From Enemella evansiae (lineage in GTDB: Bacteria > Actinomycetota > Actinomycetes > Propionibacteriales > Propionibacteriaceae): a stretch of DNA of 51,502 nucleotides. Position 1 is the stretch's first letter. Each line of letters begins with the position of its first letter. Location: the NCBI RefSeq assembly GCF_002250705.1, contig NZ_NMVP01000015.1, positions 1-51,502 on the forward strand. Reading direction: 5' to 3'. Below, one piece after another: positions 16,734 to 25,848 of this stretch. The translations under genes and the position numbers were made by a program. The notes under the pieces were generated by a model. That model searched no databases. It worked only from the letters and a program-made list of their open reading frames with translations, and had not been told where the DNA came from.

Positions 16734-17723
16734 GTGACGACAGACCAGCTCAACCAGCCGGTACCGGACCAGGTGATCGGCGACTTCCGTGGGCTGCACC
16801 GCCACCTCGGCGACGCCGTGGAATCGGTGCTGCACGGCAAGCGCGAGGTGATCGACCTGGTGCTGGTCGCGATGTTCGCGAACGGACACGTGCTGCTGGA
16901 GGACGTGCCCGGCACCGGCAAGACCACCCTGGCGCGGGCGTTGGCCCGCGCGCTCGGCGGCGACTCCCGCCGGGTCCAGTTCACCCCCGACCTGCTGCCC
17001 GCCGATGTCACCGGCACCTCGGTGTTCAATCCCGGCGACGGGGAGGTCCGGTTCCGTCCCGGGCCGGTGTTCACCAACGTGCTGCTCGCCGATGAGATCA
17101 ACCGGGCCGCCGCCAAGACCCAGTCCGCGCTGCTCGAGGTGATGGAGGAGCGCACGGTCACCGTCGACGGCGTCACCCACAAGGTGCCGGATCCGATGCT
17201 GGTCGTCGCCACCCAGAACCCGATCGACCTGGACGGCACCTACCGGCTGCCGGAGGCCCAGCTGGACCGTTTCCTGATCCGGATCGCGATCGGCTACCCG
17301 GCGGCCGCGCAGGAGATGAACATCCTGCGGCCCGGCTCCCGCGCCGGGCGTACCGACTCGATCGAACCCGTCACCACCCCGACCGACGTCGCCCGGATCT
17401 CGCAGACGCTGACCGCGATCCACATCGCCGACCCGATCCTGGCCTATGTACGCCGGCTCGGCGAGACGGCGCGGGGCGACCGCCGGTTGCGGCTGGGCGC
17501 CTCCACCCGCGGGTTGCGGGCGCTGGTCCGCTGCTGCCAGGTGTACGCCGCCGCACAGGGCCGCAACTTCGTCATCCCCACCGATGTCCAGTTCCTGGCC
17601 GGCCCGGTGCTCGCGCACCGGGTGATCCTGACCCGCGAGGCCGACCTGGCCGGCGACAGCGGCGAGTCGGTGATCGCCGACCTGATCTCCCGCGTCGAGG
17701 TGCCCCAGCCCGAAGGTCGCTGA
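16734..17723 (+). CDS. MoxR-family AAA+ ATPase
   Basis: A 329-residue protein from GTG 16734 (GGAGGGAAA upstream). Walker A is in HVLLEDVPGTGKTTLARALA, Walker B in NVLLADEINRAAAKTQSALLEVMEE, sensor 1 in VVATQNPIDLDGTYRLPEAQLDRF, and there is a C-terminal lid with arginine-rich sensor 2. MoxR ATPases act as chaperones for assembly or activation of envelope or metal-containing complexes. It is 3 bp upstream of the DUF58 gene, the usual MoxR-DUF58-TGPA order. Confidence 0.93.
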   Translation: MTTDQLNQPVPDQVIGDFRGLHRHLGDAVESVLHGKREVIDLVLVAMFANGHVLLEDVPGTGKTTLARALARALGGDSRRVQFTPDLLPADVTGTSVFNPGDGEVRFRPGPVFTNVLLADEINRAAAKTQSALLEVMEERTVTVDGVTHKVPDPMLVVATQNPIDLDGTYRLPEAQLDRFLIRIAIGYPAAAQEMNILRPGSRAGRTDSIEPVTTPTDVARISQTLTAIHIADPILAYVRRLGETARGDRRLRLGASTRGLRALVRCCQVYAAAQGRNFVIPTDVQFLAGPVLAHRVILTREADLAGDSGESVIADLISRVEVPQPEGR

Positions 17724-17726
17724 CCG

Positions 17727-19169
17727 GTGTCCGACCCCGACGTCACGAGCCTGCGGCCCGACCGGACCGGTGCGCCCGCCTCGGCGAGCGCCCCGGCCCC
17801 GGCGACCGCTCCCGCCTCGGCGACCGCTCCCGCGTCGGCGAGCGCCCCTGCCTCGGCGGGCGTACCCATCACCGGCGCCGCCACCTCCGCCTCCGCCGTC
17901 CCGCCGCCCCGCACCCGGGGCGACCGCGACCGGGATCCGCGGCGGATCGGGGAGAGTGGTGAGATCCGCCGCGGCTGGTGGCTGCTCAGCACCCGCGGGC
18001 TGGTGCTGCTGCCGGTCGCGCTGCTGCTGCTCGGTCTCGGCCTGTGGTGGCGGTACGCGACGCTGTTCGGGGTGGCCGCAGCCCTGCTGCTGGCGCTGCT
18101 GCTCGATGTGATCGCGGTCGTCTGGCCCTATCGGTTGAAGGTACGCCGCGAGCTCACCCCGCCGGTGGTCGAGCGGCACGGTGACTGCACCGCCGTGCTC
18201 GCCGTCACCGGTCGCCGCCCCGGGCTGGCCCGGACCACCCTCAGCGACAACATCACCCCGCTGAACGTGCCGGCCACCGTGACCCGCAACCTCACCCAGC
18301 AGGTGTCGGTCGATCTGGACGCCAGTGAGGTCGACTACCGGGTACCGACGCTGCGTCGCGGGCTGCTCGAGGTCGGTCCGCTGACCGTGCACCGGATCGG
18401 GCTCTTCGGGCTGGCGATGACCGCCCGCCCGATCGGCCAGGTCGACCACGTCCGGGTGCTCCCGCGCAGCATCCCGGTCCGCGAGATGGCCCGCGGCCGT
18501 CGGCGCTCCGCGGTCGGTGCCGACGAGTCGGTGGAACACGGTGGGACCGACCTGGTCGGCCTGCACGAATACGTCCCCGGCGACGATCTGCGCCGGCTGC
18601 ACTGGGCCACCTCGGCGCGTACCGGGCTGCTGATGGTCCGCGACGACGCCGACCCGTCCACCCCGCACCTGACGGTGGTGCTCGACGACGCCGCCCAGCA
18701 CTACTCCGACCACGGCCGCACCGACACCGACTTCGAGGACGCCGTCGAGGTGGCCTTCGCGCTCTGCCGGGCCGCGGTCTCGCACAACCACCCGGTGCAC
18801 CTGGTGACCACCTCCGGCGCGGTCGATGTGCAGGTCAGCGAACGGATCGGCGCCGCCGAGGTGGACGTGCAGCGGATGTACGCCGCCCTGGCCGAGGTGC
18901 AGGCGGGCGAGGACGACCCGAACCATCCGGCCCGCGGGATGCGGTTGCCGGCCCGGGCACTGGACTCGGTGGCCGTGGTCAGCGGCGCCGAGGCCCGCGC
19001 CGACGTGCTGTCCGCGATCGCCGCCCGCGGCGCCACCGGGGTGGTGCTGCTGGTCGACCACGGCGGCGGCGACCCGATCGCCACCGCCTCCGGCGCGGGT
19101 GCGGTGCAGGTGCTGCGCGGCCCCCGTTCGATCGACCTGGCCCGGCTCTGGGATCGGATCATCGGATGA
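17727..19169 (+). CDS. DUF58 membrane protein
   Basis: A 480-residue protein from GTG 17727. The first 50 residues are an Ala/Pro/Ser low-complexity tract (repeats of APASA/ATAPAS). Two membrane helices follow (about 90-130, GLVLLPVALLLLGLGLWW and AALLLALLLDVIAVVWPY). Residues about 150-480 are extramembrane, with the DUF58 signature GTDLVGLHEYVPGDDLRRLHWATSARTGLLMVRD and a VWA-like C-terminal part (LTVVLDD). DUF58 proteins are typical partners of MoxR. The stop overlaps the next start by 4 bp. Confidence 0.88.
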   Translation: MSDPDVTSLRPDRTGAPASASAPAPATAPASATAPASASAPASAGVPITGAATSASAVPPPRTRGDRDRDPRRIGESGEIRRGWWLLSTRGLVLLPVALLLLGLGLWWRYATLFGVAAALLLALLLDVIAVVWPYRLKVRRELTPPVVERHGDCTAVLAVTGRRPGLARTTLSDNITPLNVPATVTRNLTQQVSVDLDASEVDYRVPTLRRGLLEVGPLTVHRIGLFGLAMTARPIGQVDHVRVLPRSIPVREMARGRRRSAVGADESVEHGGTDLVGLHEYVPGDDLRRLHWATSARTGLLMVRDDADPSTPHLTVVLDDAAQHYSDHGRTDTDFEDAVEVAFALCRAAVSHNHPVHLVTTSGAVDVQVSERIGAAEVDVQRMYAALAEVQAGEDDPNHPARGMRLPARALDSVAVVSGAEARADVLSAIAARGATGVVLLVDHGGGDPIATASGAGAVQVLRGPRSIDLARLWDRIIG

Positions 19170-21364
19170 GCGCGCCCACGATGCCCGAATCCTCCCGCAC
19201 CGCCAACGCGCAGGCTTCCGCCGGGGTCGCGACCCCGGCCCGGCGGCCGGTCGATCGCAGCGCGGGCGACCCGATGTGGCTGCGGCTCGTCGTGTCGGTG
19301 CTGGTACTGATCATCGGTACCGCCTCCTTGCGCGCCGCCTGGGCCGGGATGGCGGCCTGGCCGCTGCTGATCCTGGCCGGGCTGGTCGGCGGCGCTGCGG
19401 CGTACGCCCTGGGGCGGATGCGGGTCGCCTTCGCCCTCCGGCTGCTGGTGCTGGCGCTGGTCCCGGTGCTGCTGCTGATCGCCGTCGGGCGGCAGGCCGG
19501 CAAGAGCGCGCTGGCCGGGGTGGCCGACAGCTTCCCGACCCTGCTCACCTCGCCCTACCCGGCGCAGCTCACCCTTCCGCTGCTGGCGCCGGGACTGGTG
19601 ATCGCCTGGGTCGCCGGCTGCCTGCTCGGCGGGGCGCTGCCGCTGCGCCGGTTCTTCCTGGCGCCGCTGGCCGCCGGCCTGGTGCTGCTGATCTCCGGTG
19701 ACCTGCTCAGCGGCGGCGGGTCGGACCGCACCGGCTGGATCAGCATGGCGCTGGTCGCGGTCATTCTGGCGTCCTGGAGCGGGTGGGTCACCCGGCGCCG
19801 GTCCGGGCCGCCGCCGGGCACCGGGCTCGCGATCGTGCTCGGCGCGGTCGCGCTGGCGGTCGGCTGGGTGCCGCTGGGTACGCCGTTCCAGCCCCGGGAT
19901 CTGGTCAGCCGGCCCGAGGAAGCGGTCTCCGAGCCGAATGTGCTGCCGATGCTCGGTGCCTGGGCCGAGCGCCAGGAAGAGGAGATCCTGCGCCGCAGCG
20001 GCGACACCTATCCGCTGCACCTGGCCGTCTATCCCGACTATGACGGCGTCACCTTCAACAGCATCAGCAAGTACGCCGACATCGGTGACACCCGGGCCCC
20101 GCTGCTGCCGCCGGGCCGCTTCCAGAAGGAGCTGACCACCACCGTCACCTGGAAGCCGATCACCCGCTGGGTGCCGGCCCCCGGCGTACCGACCGAGGTC
20201 ACCATCCCCGGCGCCCGCCTCGATCCCGACACCGGAGCGCTGATCAGCCCACAGGTGCCCAACGGCGGGGTCGTCTCCTACACCGTGACCGGCAGTGTGG
20301 ACGCGCCCCGGCTCGCGGAGCTGGCCGCCGCCGACATCGGCCAGGCGGAGCGCTACACCGCGCTGCCGCCGAACACGCCCGGCGAGTTCGCGGCGTACGC
20401 CAAGGAGGTCACCAAGAACTCGGCCACCTATCTCGACCAGGTGCAGGCCATCGAGCGGACCGTGAAGGCCGACCGCAAGTTCGTCGCCACCGCGCCCGGC
20501 GGTTCGTCGCTGCCGCGGTTGCGCAGTTTCCTCTTCGACAACGAGGACAAGGGCGGCCGGCTGGGCACCTCGGAGCAGTTCGCGGCCTCCTTCGCGATCC
20601 TGACCCGCTCGCTCGGCATCCCGACGCGGGTGGTGGTCGGCTTCGGGCAGGGCTCGCCGCTGGCGACCGATCCGAATGTGAACGTGGTCCGCGGCCGCGA
20701 CGCCGCGGCCTGGCCGGAGGTCTATTTCGCCGGCTTCGGCTGGGTGCCGTTCAACCCGACACCCGACCTCAGCTCGGTCCAGCCGCCGACCGCGAACCGG
20801 CAGCAGCGCCCGCCGCCGCCGCGGCCCACCCCGGTACCGACCCCGGCCGTCCCGCCGGCTCCGCTGCTGGGCGCCGACGATCTGCAGTGGTGGTGGATCC
20901 CGGCCGGTGCGCTGGGGTTGGGTTTGCTCGGCGTCGGTGGGCTGACCGTCGCCCGCCGGGTACGCCGCAACCGCCAGCAGCAGGCCGGTGCGCTCGGTGC
21001 CTGGCGCCTGCTGCGGGATTCGCTGCGGCTCTCCGGGCGACCACCGGAACCGAATCGGGCCGCGGTGTCGGTGGCCGCCGCGACCGGCGTACCCGAGGCC
21101 GAGACCGTGGCCCGCGCGGCCGAGACCGCTTCGTTCGCCCCCGCCGCGGTGGACGCCCCGGCGGTCTGGGACACCGCCCGCGCCGCCGACCGCGCCCTGC
21201 GCGGTCAGGCGAGCGGCTGGCAGCGCCTCGTCTGGTCCTTCAGCCCGGCCGTCTGGTTGAAGCCGAAGCAGAAGGCCGCGAAACCGCCACGGCGTACGCC
21301 ACGGTCCTCGAACCCCGCACGGTCCTCGAGCAGCTCGCGCAGCGAGCGTGTCGAGAGGACCTGA
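19166..21364 (+). CDS. TgpA-type membrane protein with transglutaminase fold, catalytic residues replaced
   Basis: A 732-residue protein with about seven membrane helices at residues 35-230, a large extracytoplasmic region, one more helix near 580, and a cytoplasmic tail. The core GTSEQFAASFAILTRSLGIPTRVVVGF is the transglutaminase-like Cys motif, but residue 469 is Ser where Cys is usual. The His motif reads DAAAWPEVY (Ala514), and the Asp motif reads GWVPFNPTP (Asn530). All three triad positions are therefore changed, and it is probably a binding or scaffold protein, not an active cysteine enzyme. The C-terminal SSSSSRSERVERT comes from a REP-like repeat. It is translationally coupled to DUF58. 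Confidence 0.82.
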   Translation: MSAPTMPESSRTANAQASAGVATPARRPVDRSAGDPMWLRLVVSVLVLIIGTASLRAAWAGMAAWPLLILAGLVGGAAAYALGRMRVAFALRLLVLALVPVLLLIAVGRQAGKSALAGVADSFPTLLTSPYPAQLTLPLLAPGLVIAWVAGCLLGGALPLRRFFLAPLAAGLVLLISGDLLSGGGSDRTGWISMALVAVILASWSGWVTRRRSGPPPGTGLAIVLGAVALAVGWVPLGTPFQPRDLVSRPEEAVSEPNVLPMLGAWAERQEEEILRRSGDTYPLHLAVYPDYDGVTFNSISKYADIGDTRAPLLPPGRFQKELTTTVTWKPITRWVPAPGVPTEVTIPGARLDPDTGALISPQVPNGGVVSYTVTGSVDAPRLAELAAADIGQAERYTALPPNTPGEFAAYAKEVTKNSATYLDQVQAIERTVKADRKFVATAPGGSSLPRLRSFLFDNEDKGGRLGTSEQFAASFAILTRSLGIPTRVVVGFGQGSPLATDPNVNVVRGRDAAAWPEVYFAGFGWVPFNPTPDLSSVQPPTANRQQRPPPPRPTPVPTPAVPPAPLLGADDLQWWWIPAGALGLGLLGVGGLTVARRVRRNRQQQAGALGAWRLLRDSLRLSGRPPEPNRAAVSVAAATGVPEAETVARAAETASFAPAAVDAPAVWDTARAADRALRGQASGWQRLVWSFSPAVWLKPKQKAAKPPRRTPRSSNPARSSSSSRSERVERT

Positions 21365-21567
21365 GCGAGGATGGGCCTGCGGAATTTGCGGCTCGATCGC
21401 GGAATCGGCCGATCTGGGCGCCAATCGGGAATCGAGCCGCAAATTTCGGTGCGCTGCCCCGGAGGCATGGGGCTCATCTCGACACGCTGACCATTGCTCC
21501 GCTGCGCTCCGCATGGTCAGCTACTCGATGAGCGTGCACTCGATGAGCGTGCACTCGATGAGTGTCA
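21344..21567. repeat. REP-like repeats and inverted repeats between the TG gene and the kinase
   Basis: GAGCGTGTCGAGAGG (21344 on) is a half REP at the TG gene end. Next come inverted arms AATTTGCGGCTCGAT (about 21383) and ATCGAGCCGCAAATTT (about 21430), an inverted repeat about 65 bp long. A full REP lies at 21478-21536 (CTCATCTCGACAC, arms GCTGACCAT / ATGGTCAGC, TACTCGATGAGCG). Then three tandem 15-bp units ACTCGATGAGCGTGC lie at 21523-21567, the last diverged and overlapping the kinase stop. Confidence 0.75.
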
Positions 21568-23169
21568 GCGGGGTGTGCAGTAGAAGACGGCGCCGTAGCG
21601 GTTGTCCTTGATCCCGATGACCGTGAAGCAGACCTGCTTCCAGTTCGGGTCGATGTCGGCGCCGACGGTGCGGCGGTTCGGGGTCAGGGTGTCCCGGACC
21701 GCCCCGCCCTCCATGGCCTTCTCGCTCTCGCCGACGTTCCAGCCCCAGGACGTGGGAGTGTCGACCGACCTGTTCCAGGTGGCGGTGGCGCGGTTGCCCT
21801 CGATCGTCACCTTCAGGTCCTTGGGCTCGAGGTTCGGATCGCTGACGCTCGCCGGGGGCGGCGGGGTGGTCGCGGGCGGCTGGGTGGCGGCCGGGGGCGG
21901 GGTGGTCGCCTCCTGGGCCTGCTGGGGACGGTTCAGCATGGACAGCACCACCACCAGCAGGACACCGATCGCAACGCCGCCGAGGGTGATCGCCAGCAGC
22001 GGCACCTTGCGACCGGGCTTCTCCGGTTCGACCGCGGAGGCGGGGGAGTGGGCCGACGGCACCGCCGGGGTGTAGCCGGAGGCGGGGCTGTACGCCGAGA
22101 TCGGCGGCGGGGCGCCACCCGGTCCCATCGGCGGCGGCATGCCGAGGCTCGGATCCTGTTGCCGGAACCGCAGTGAGGTCAGGTCGTCGGGGTTGATCGC
22201 CTGCCCCGGGGTGCCACCCCACCCGGGCGCCGCCATCGGCGGCTCCGGCTTGGGTGCGGTGACATCCGCCGGCGGCGTACTCGGCCGCGGCACCGGATCA
22301 CCGGTCGACCAGCTGCGGGTCTCGGTGCGCACCTGGGTGAGCGCGTCGCGCAGATCGGCGGCCGAGGCGAAGCGCTCGTAGGGGTTCTTGCGCAGCGTCT
22401 TCTCGATGATCTTGTGCAGCATCGGCGGCAGGTCCGGCCGACGCAGCGGCCGCGGCTCCTCCAGGCGTACCCGCTTGATGTAGGCGAGCGCCGAATCGGG
22501 CTCGCCGTCGGTGCGGGTGAACGGCGGTTTGCCGTCCAGCAGGTGGAACAGCGTCGCGCCGAGGGAGAAGATGTCGTCGGCCTCCGAGGGCGGATAGCCG
22601 TCCAGCACCTGCGGGGAGGCGTGCCGATAGGAGAACCGGTCCGAGCTGGAGGTGTGCGCCGAGTCGATCAACCGGGCGATGCCGAAGTCGGAGAGCACGT
22701 AGCTGGTCGGCAGGATCAGCACGTTCTGCGGTTTCACGTCGCGGTGCAGTACGCCCTTGGCGTGCGCGAAGGAGAGCGCGTCGGCGACCACGGTGCCCAC
22801 ATTGACAACCTCGTCGGCGGACAACTGCCCGTACGATGCCAGCCGCTGATCCAGCGAACCGAGCTCGTAGTAGTCCATCACGATGCACGGGCGGCCGCGG
22901 CTGGAGGTGCCGATCTGCAGCACCTTGGCGATGTTCGGATGCTGCCGGCCCAGGGAGACCATCAGCTGGACCTCGCGGGTGAACCGGCGGATCGACTCCT
23001 CGTCGTCGACCATCAGCACCTTGATCGCCACGTCCCGGTCGAGGGCGTCCTGGACGGCACGATAGACCGTGGCGTCGCCGCCACGGCCGATCTCCTGCCA
23101 GCCCGAGAACCCCTCCAGTGTCTCCGGAGGCGTCACCTGACCGGGTGCGGAGCCCCAAGTACCGCTCAC
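21565..23169 (-). CDS. Receptor-type Ser/Thr protein kinase
   Basis: A 534-residue protein from GTG 23169. The kinase domain (about 20-285) has glycine loop IGRGGDATVY, Lys50 in AIKVL, catalytic HRDVKPQN (Asp144), DFG (Asp161) and SDRFSYRHASPQVLDG in the activation region. A Pro/Ala-rich juxtamembrane tract follows, then one membrane helix at about 387-410 (LLAITLGGVAIGVLLVVVLSML). After it come a Pro/Thr stalk and a roughly 90-residue external beta domain (LEPKDLKVTIEGNRATATWNRS...CFTVIGIKDNRYGAVFYC) that looks fibronectin-III-like. It should phosphorylate Ser/Thr of cytoplasmic partners, perhaps the FHA-like protein, on an external signal. Confidence 0.92.
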   Translation of the reverse strand: MSGTWGSAPGQVTPPETLEGFSGWQEIGRGGDATVYRAVQDALDRDVAIKVLMVDDEESIRRFTREVQLMVSLGRQHPNIAKVLQIGTSSRGRPCIVMDYYELGSLDQRLASYGQLSADEVVNVGTVVADALSFAHAKGVLHRDVKPQNVLILPTSYVLSDFGIARLIDSAHTSSSDRFSYRHASPQVLDGYPPSEADDIFSLGATLFHLLDGKPPFTRTDGEPDSALAYIKRVRLEEPRPLRRPDLPPMLHKIIEKTLRKNPYERFASAADLRDALTQVRTETRSWSTGDPVPRPSTPPADVTAPKPEPPMAAPGWGGTPGQAINPDDLTSLRFRQQDPSLGMPPPMGPGGAPPPISAYSPASGYTPAVPSAHSPASAVEPEKPGRKVPLLAITLGGVAIGVLLVVVLSMLNRPQQAQEATTPPPAATQPPATTPPPPASVSDPNLEPKDLKVTIEGNRATATWNRSVDTPTSWGWNVGESEKAMEGGAVRDTLTPNRRTVGADIDPNWKQVCFTVIGIKDNRYGAVFYCTPR

Positions 23170-23334
23170 GCCGCCCCTTCTGGTCGCGGTTCAGGTCTGC
23201 CACCCTGTGTCCAAGGTTCCGTCCTCTTTTTACCACGTGCCGGATCAGGTATCGGTTCGACGTTTGCGCGATCACCGCGTACACTCAACGTCTTGGTGGC
23301 TGCACCAGACTCGGGCGTGCCCGGGCGCAGCCGA

Positions 23335-23408
23335 ACGGCAATAGCTCAATTGGCAGAGCATCGGTCTCCAAAACCGAAGGTTGTGGGTTCAAGTCCCTCT
23401 TGCCGTGC
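23335..23408 (+). tRNA. tRNA-Trp (CCA)
   Basis: The acceptor ACGGCAA pairs fully with TTGCCGT (23401-23407), with discriminator G. The anticodon arm CGGT-CTCCAAA-ACCG gives CCA. The T-arm is GGGTTCAAGTCCC. CCA tail not encoded. It sits just before secE, the usual bacterial order. Confidence 0.95.
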
Positions 23409-23485
23409 GAGACGACTGGGCCCGCGTTCGCCTCATCGGATGACGAGGTGCCGGGCACACCGAGGCGACCCGAAGGACCCAAGCA

Positions 23486-24181
23486 GTGGCAGACGACAAG
23501 TTCACCGATCCGACCGACGAGTCGGACGAGTCGACCCCTGTCGAGCCCACCGACGGCCGCACCGCCGATGATTCCGTCGATGGTCAGCCCGCCGAGTTGA
23601 GCGAGGATGCCGAGATCGTCGACCCGGAGGACACCCCGGACGACGGATACGTCGACGATCCGAGCACCCCGGACATCAACGAGGCCAAGCTGGACCGCGC
23701 CACCGACGAGGTCGCCGAGGAGGAGACCGTCTCGGAGGGTTCGACCGCCCAGCGGCGTCCCCGCCGGACCCGCCCGGTACGCCGCGGCCAGTCCGATTCC
23801 GGTGATCGGGACTCCGATTCCGATGTGCGGACCGAGGAGAAGTCGGCCGCCGACGAGGTCGAGGCCGACTCGACCGCCGACGGCAAGCAGCTCGCCCGGA
23901 CCGACGAGGGCGGCCGCAAGGGCCGCCCGTCGCGCAAGGAGAAGGCCACCCGCACCCGCCGCGACGCCGAGCAGGACCGCGCCGCGGCCACCAAGGAGCG
24001 CACCACCCCGGCCGCATTCGTCCGCGAATCGACGACCGAGCTCCGCAAGGTGGTCTGGCCGACCGGCACCCAGGTGCAGCAGTACTTCGTGGTGGTGCTG
24101 GTCTTCGTGCTGTTCATCATCGCCTTCGTCTCGCTGCTGGACCTCGGCTTCGGCTGGCTGGTCCTCAAGGCGTTCGGCTGA
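23486..24181 (+). CDS. secE: Preprotein translocase subunit SecE with long acidic N-terminal extension
   Basis: A 231-residue protein from GTG 23486. Only the last 65 residues are the SecE core: [27 protein letters not shown] followed by the membrane helix [21 protein letters not shown]. The first 150 or so are Asp/Glu/Thr-rich, turning Arg/Lys-rich near 85-165, and look disordered. SecE is an essential part of the SecYEG channel. The extension is longer than the usual one-helix SecE; similar but shorter extensions occur in actinobacteria. Gene order tRNA-Trp-secE-nusG-rplK supports the call. Confidence 0.95.
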   Translation: MADDKFTDPTDESDESTPVEPTDGRTADDSVDGQPAELSEDAEIVDPEDTPDDGYVDDPSTPDINEAKLDRATDEVAEEETVSEGSTAQRRPRRTRPVRRGQSDSGDRDSDSDVRTEEKSAADEVEADSTADGKQLARTDEGGRKGRPSRKEKATRTRRDAEQDRAAATKERTTPAAFVRESTTELRKVVWPTGTQVQQYFVVVLVFVLFIIAFVSLLDLGFGWLVLKAFG

Positions 24182-24224
24182 GACGCAGCCGACCGAAGGC
24201 ATCGCACTAGTGGAGGAAAACCCC

Positions 24225-25157
24225 GTGAAGGACAACGAGCAGGACGTCGAACTCTCCCTGGACGACGACGCGACCAGCACCCCGGATGAGACCGAGGAGC
24301 AGGACGTGGAGATCGATCTGGGCGAGGCGCCGGCGTCCGCCGAGGCCGACGACGAGGTCGAGATCGACCTCGACTTCGGCTCCGACGACGACTCGGAGGA
24401 CTCCGACGACGACGATCTGGATCTGGATCTGGGCGGTGCCGGGTCGGACGATGACGCCGAGGCCGAGCTGGCGCTGGGCGACGACGACACCGCGGCCGGT
24501 GCGGGCGATGAGGACGACGAGCCCGACGCCGACGCCGAGGATGCCGCGGAGAAGGCGCTCGAGGAGCTGCGTGCCGAGCTGCGCGCCAAGCCCGGCGACT
24601 GGTACGTCGTGCACACCTATTCCGGCATGGAGAAGCGGGTCAAGCAGAACCTGGAGTCCCGGGTCACCTCGCTGAACATGGAGGACTTCATCTTCGAGGT
24701 GCGGGTGCCGACCGAAGAGGTCACCGAGATCCGCAACGGCAACCGCAAGACCGTCACCCGCACCGTGCTGCCCGGTTACGTGCTGGTCTGCATGGAGCTG
24801 ACCGACGAGTCCTGGGCGACCGTCCGGCACACCCCGTCGGTCACCGGTTTCGTCGGCCACGCCACCTCACCGGTGCCGCTGGGTCTGGACGAGGTCGAGA
24901 AGATGCTCGCCCCGTCGGTGATCTCCGCCGCCACTGCGGCCGCCGAGGGCCAGCCGAAGCAGACCCGCAAGAAGAAGGTCGAGGTCGCCGACTTCGCCGT
25001 GGGCGATTCGGTGATGGTCACCGACGGCCCCTTCGCCGGGGTGCACGCCTCGATCACCGAGATCAACGCGAACAGCCAGCGGCTCAAGGCCCTGGTCGAG
25101 ATCCTGGGTCGCGAGACCCCGGTCGACCTGACCTTCTCGCAGGTCGACAAGGTCTGA
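24225..25157 (+). CDS. nusG: Transcription termination/antitermination protein NusG
   Basis: A 310-residue protein. GTG 24225 is chosen because GGAGGAAA ends 4 bases before it; an in-frame GTG at 24210 lies in that ribosome site. Residues 1-115 are extremely acidic with runs of Asp. The NGN domain follows ([53 protein letters not shown]), then the KOW domain ([25 protein letters not shown]). It binds RNA polymerase and links it to Rho or ribosomal S10. It starts 43 bp after secE. Confidence 0.96.
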   Translation: MKDNEQDVELSLDDDATSTPDETEEQDVEIDLGEAPASAEADDEVEIDLDFGSDDDSEDSDDDDLDLDLGGAGSDDDAEAELALGDDDTAAGAGDEDDEPDADAEDAAEKALEELRAELRAKPGDWYVVHTYSGMEKRVKQNLESRVTSLNMEDFIFEVRVPTEEVTEIRNGNRKTVTRTVLPGYVLVCMELTDESWATVRHTPSVTGFVGHATSPVPLGLDEVEKMLAPSVISAATAAAEGQPKQTRKKKVEVADFAVGDSVMVTDGPFAGVHASITEINANSQRLKALVEILGRETPVDLTFSQVDKV

Positions 25158-25163
25158 TTTGGT

Positions 25164-25216
25164 TCCGCCGGGTCACCGGCGGACAATGAATGCTTGGGCG
25201 CACAGCCGGTGCGCCC
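25164..25216 (+). promoter_or_regulatory. Two hairpins in the nusG-rplK leader
   Basis: TCCGCCGG/CCGGCGGA with a GTCA loop (25164-25183) and GGGCGCAC/GTGCGCCC with a 5-base loop (25196-25216) are perfect 8-bp stems in the 123-bp gap. Neither has a T-tract. They could be pause or processing sites or part of an L1/L11 control region. Confidence 0.45.
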
Positions 25217-25280
25217 ATTGGCGGGTGGGCGTACGCCTCGCACCGCCACCGGAAACCGAACGACACAAGAGGACCCGAAC

Positions 25281-25712
25281 ATGCCTCCCAAGAAGAAAGT
25301 AGCGGCGCTCGTCAAGGTCGCTTTGAACGCGGGTGCGGCCACCCCGGCGCCGCCCGTCGGTACCGCTCTCGGTCCGCACGGCGTCAACATCATGGACTTC
25401 TGCAAGCAGTACAACGCTGCCACCGAAGCCATGCGCGGCAACGTCATCCCGGTCGAGATCACGATCTACGAGGACCGCACGTTCTCGTTCATCACCAAGA
25501 CCCCGCCGGCCGCGGAGCTGATCAAGAAGGCCGCCGGCATCAAGTCCGGTGCCGCCAACCCGCTCAAGGACAAGGCTGGCAAGATCACCCGGGATCAGGT
25601 CAAGGAGATCGCCGAGACCAAGCTGCCGGACCTGAACGCCAACGACATCGACGGCGCGATGAAGATCGTCGAGGGCACCGCCCGTTCCATGGGCGTCAGC
25701 GTCGAAGGCTGA
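25281..25712 (+). CDS. rplK: 50S ribosomal protein L11
   Basis: A 143-residue protein, normal length. It has [44 protein letters not shown] (N-terminal domain, thiostrepton-site Pro-rich turn) and the rRNA-binding C-terminal [40 protein letters not shown] precedes ATG 25281. It is co-directional with rplA. Confidence 0.98.
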   Translation: MPPKKKVAALVKVALNAGAATPAPPVGTALGPHGVNIMDFCKQYNAATEAMRGNVIPVEITIYEDRTFSFITKTPPAAELIKKAAGIKSGAANPLKDKAGKITRDQVKEIAETKLPDLNANDIDGAMKIVEGTARSMGVSVEG

Positions 25713-25756
25713 TCCAGCGCCGCTGGGAGGCCGCCAAGGCCGACCGCGGGGGATGA

Positions 25757-25806
25757 GAAGGGGGTCGTCCCCCTTCACGAACACAGTGGGAGCCCCGCGC
25801 TGGGGC
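25757..25806 (+). promoter_or_regulatory. Hairpins between rplK and rplA
   Basis: GAAGGGGG/CCCCCTTC with a TCGT loop (25757-25776) and GCCCC/GGGGC (25792-25806) lie in the 136-bp gap. No T-run follows, so they are not classical terminators. L1 autoregulation acts near this operon in other bacteria, but I cannot match the L1-binding motif with confidence. Confidence 0.4.
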
Positions 25807-25848
25807 GTACCACGACTGACCAGAACTGAACTGAACAAGGAGTCAGAG

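Noticed and set aside
16611..19061. Long minus-strand open frame opposite moxR and DUF58
   Set aside because: Composition is that of a GC-rich shadow (His/Gln/Arg/Gly repeats), and the plus strand encodes clear MoxR and DUF58 motifs.
25740..25848. L1 autoregulatory binding site
   Set aside because: GGATGAGAAGGGG and the hairpins are suggestive, but I cannot match the specific L1 loop structure by eye, so I annotate only the hairpins.
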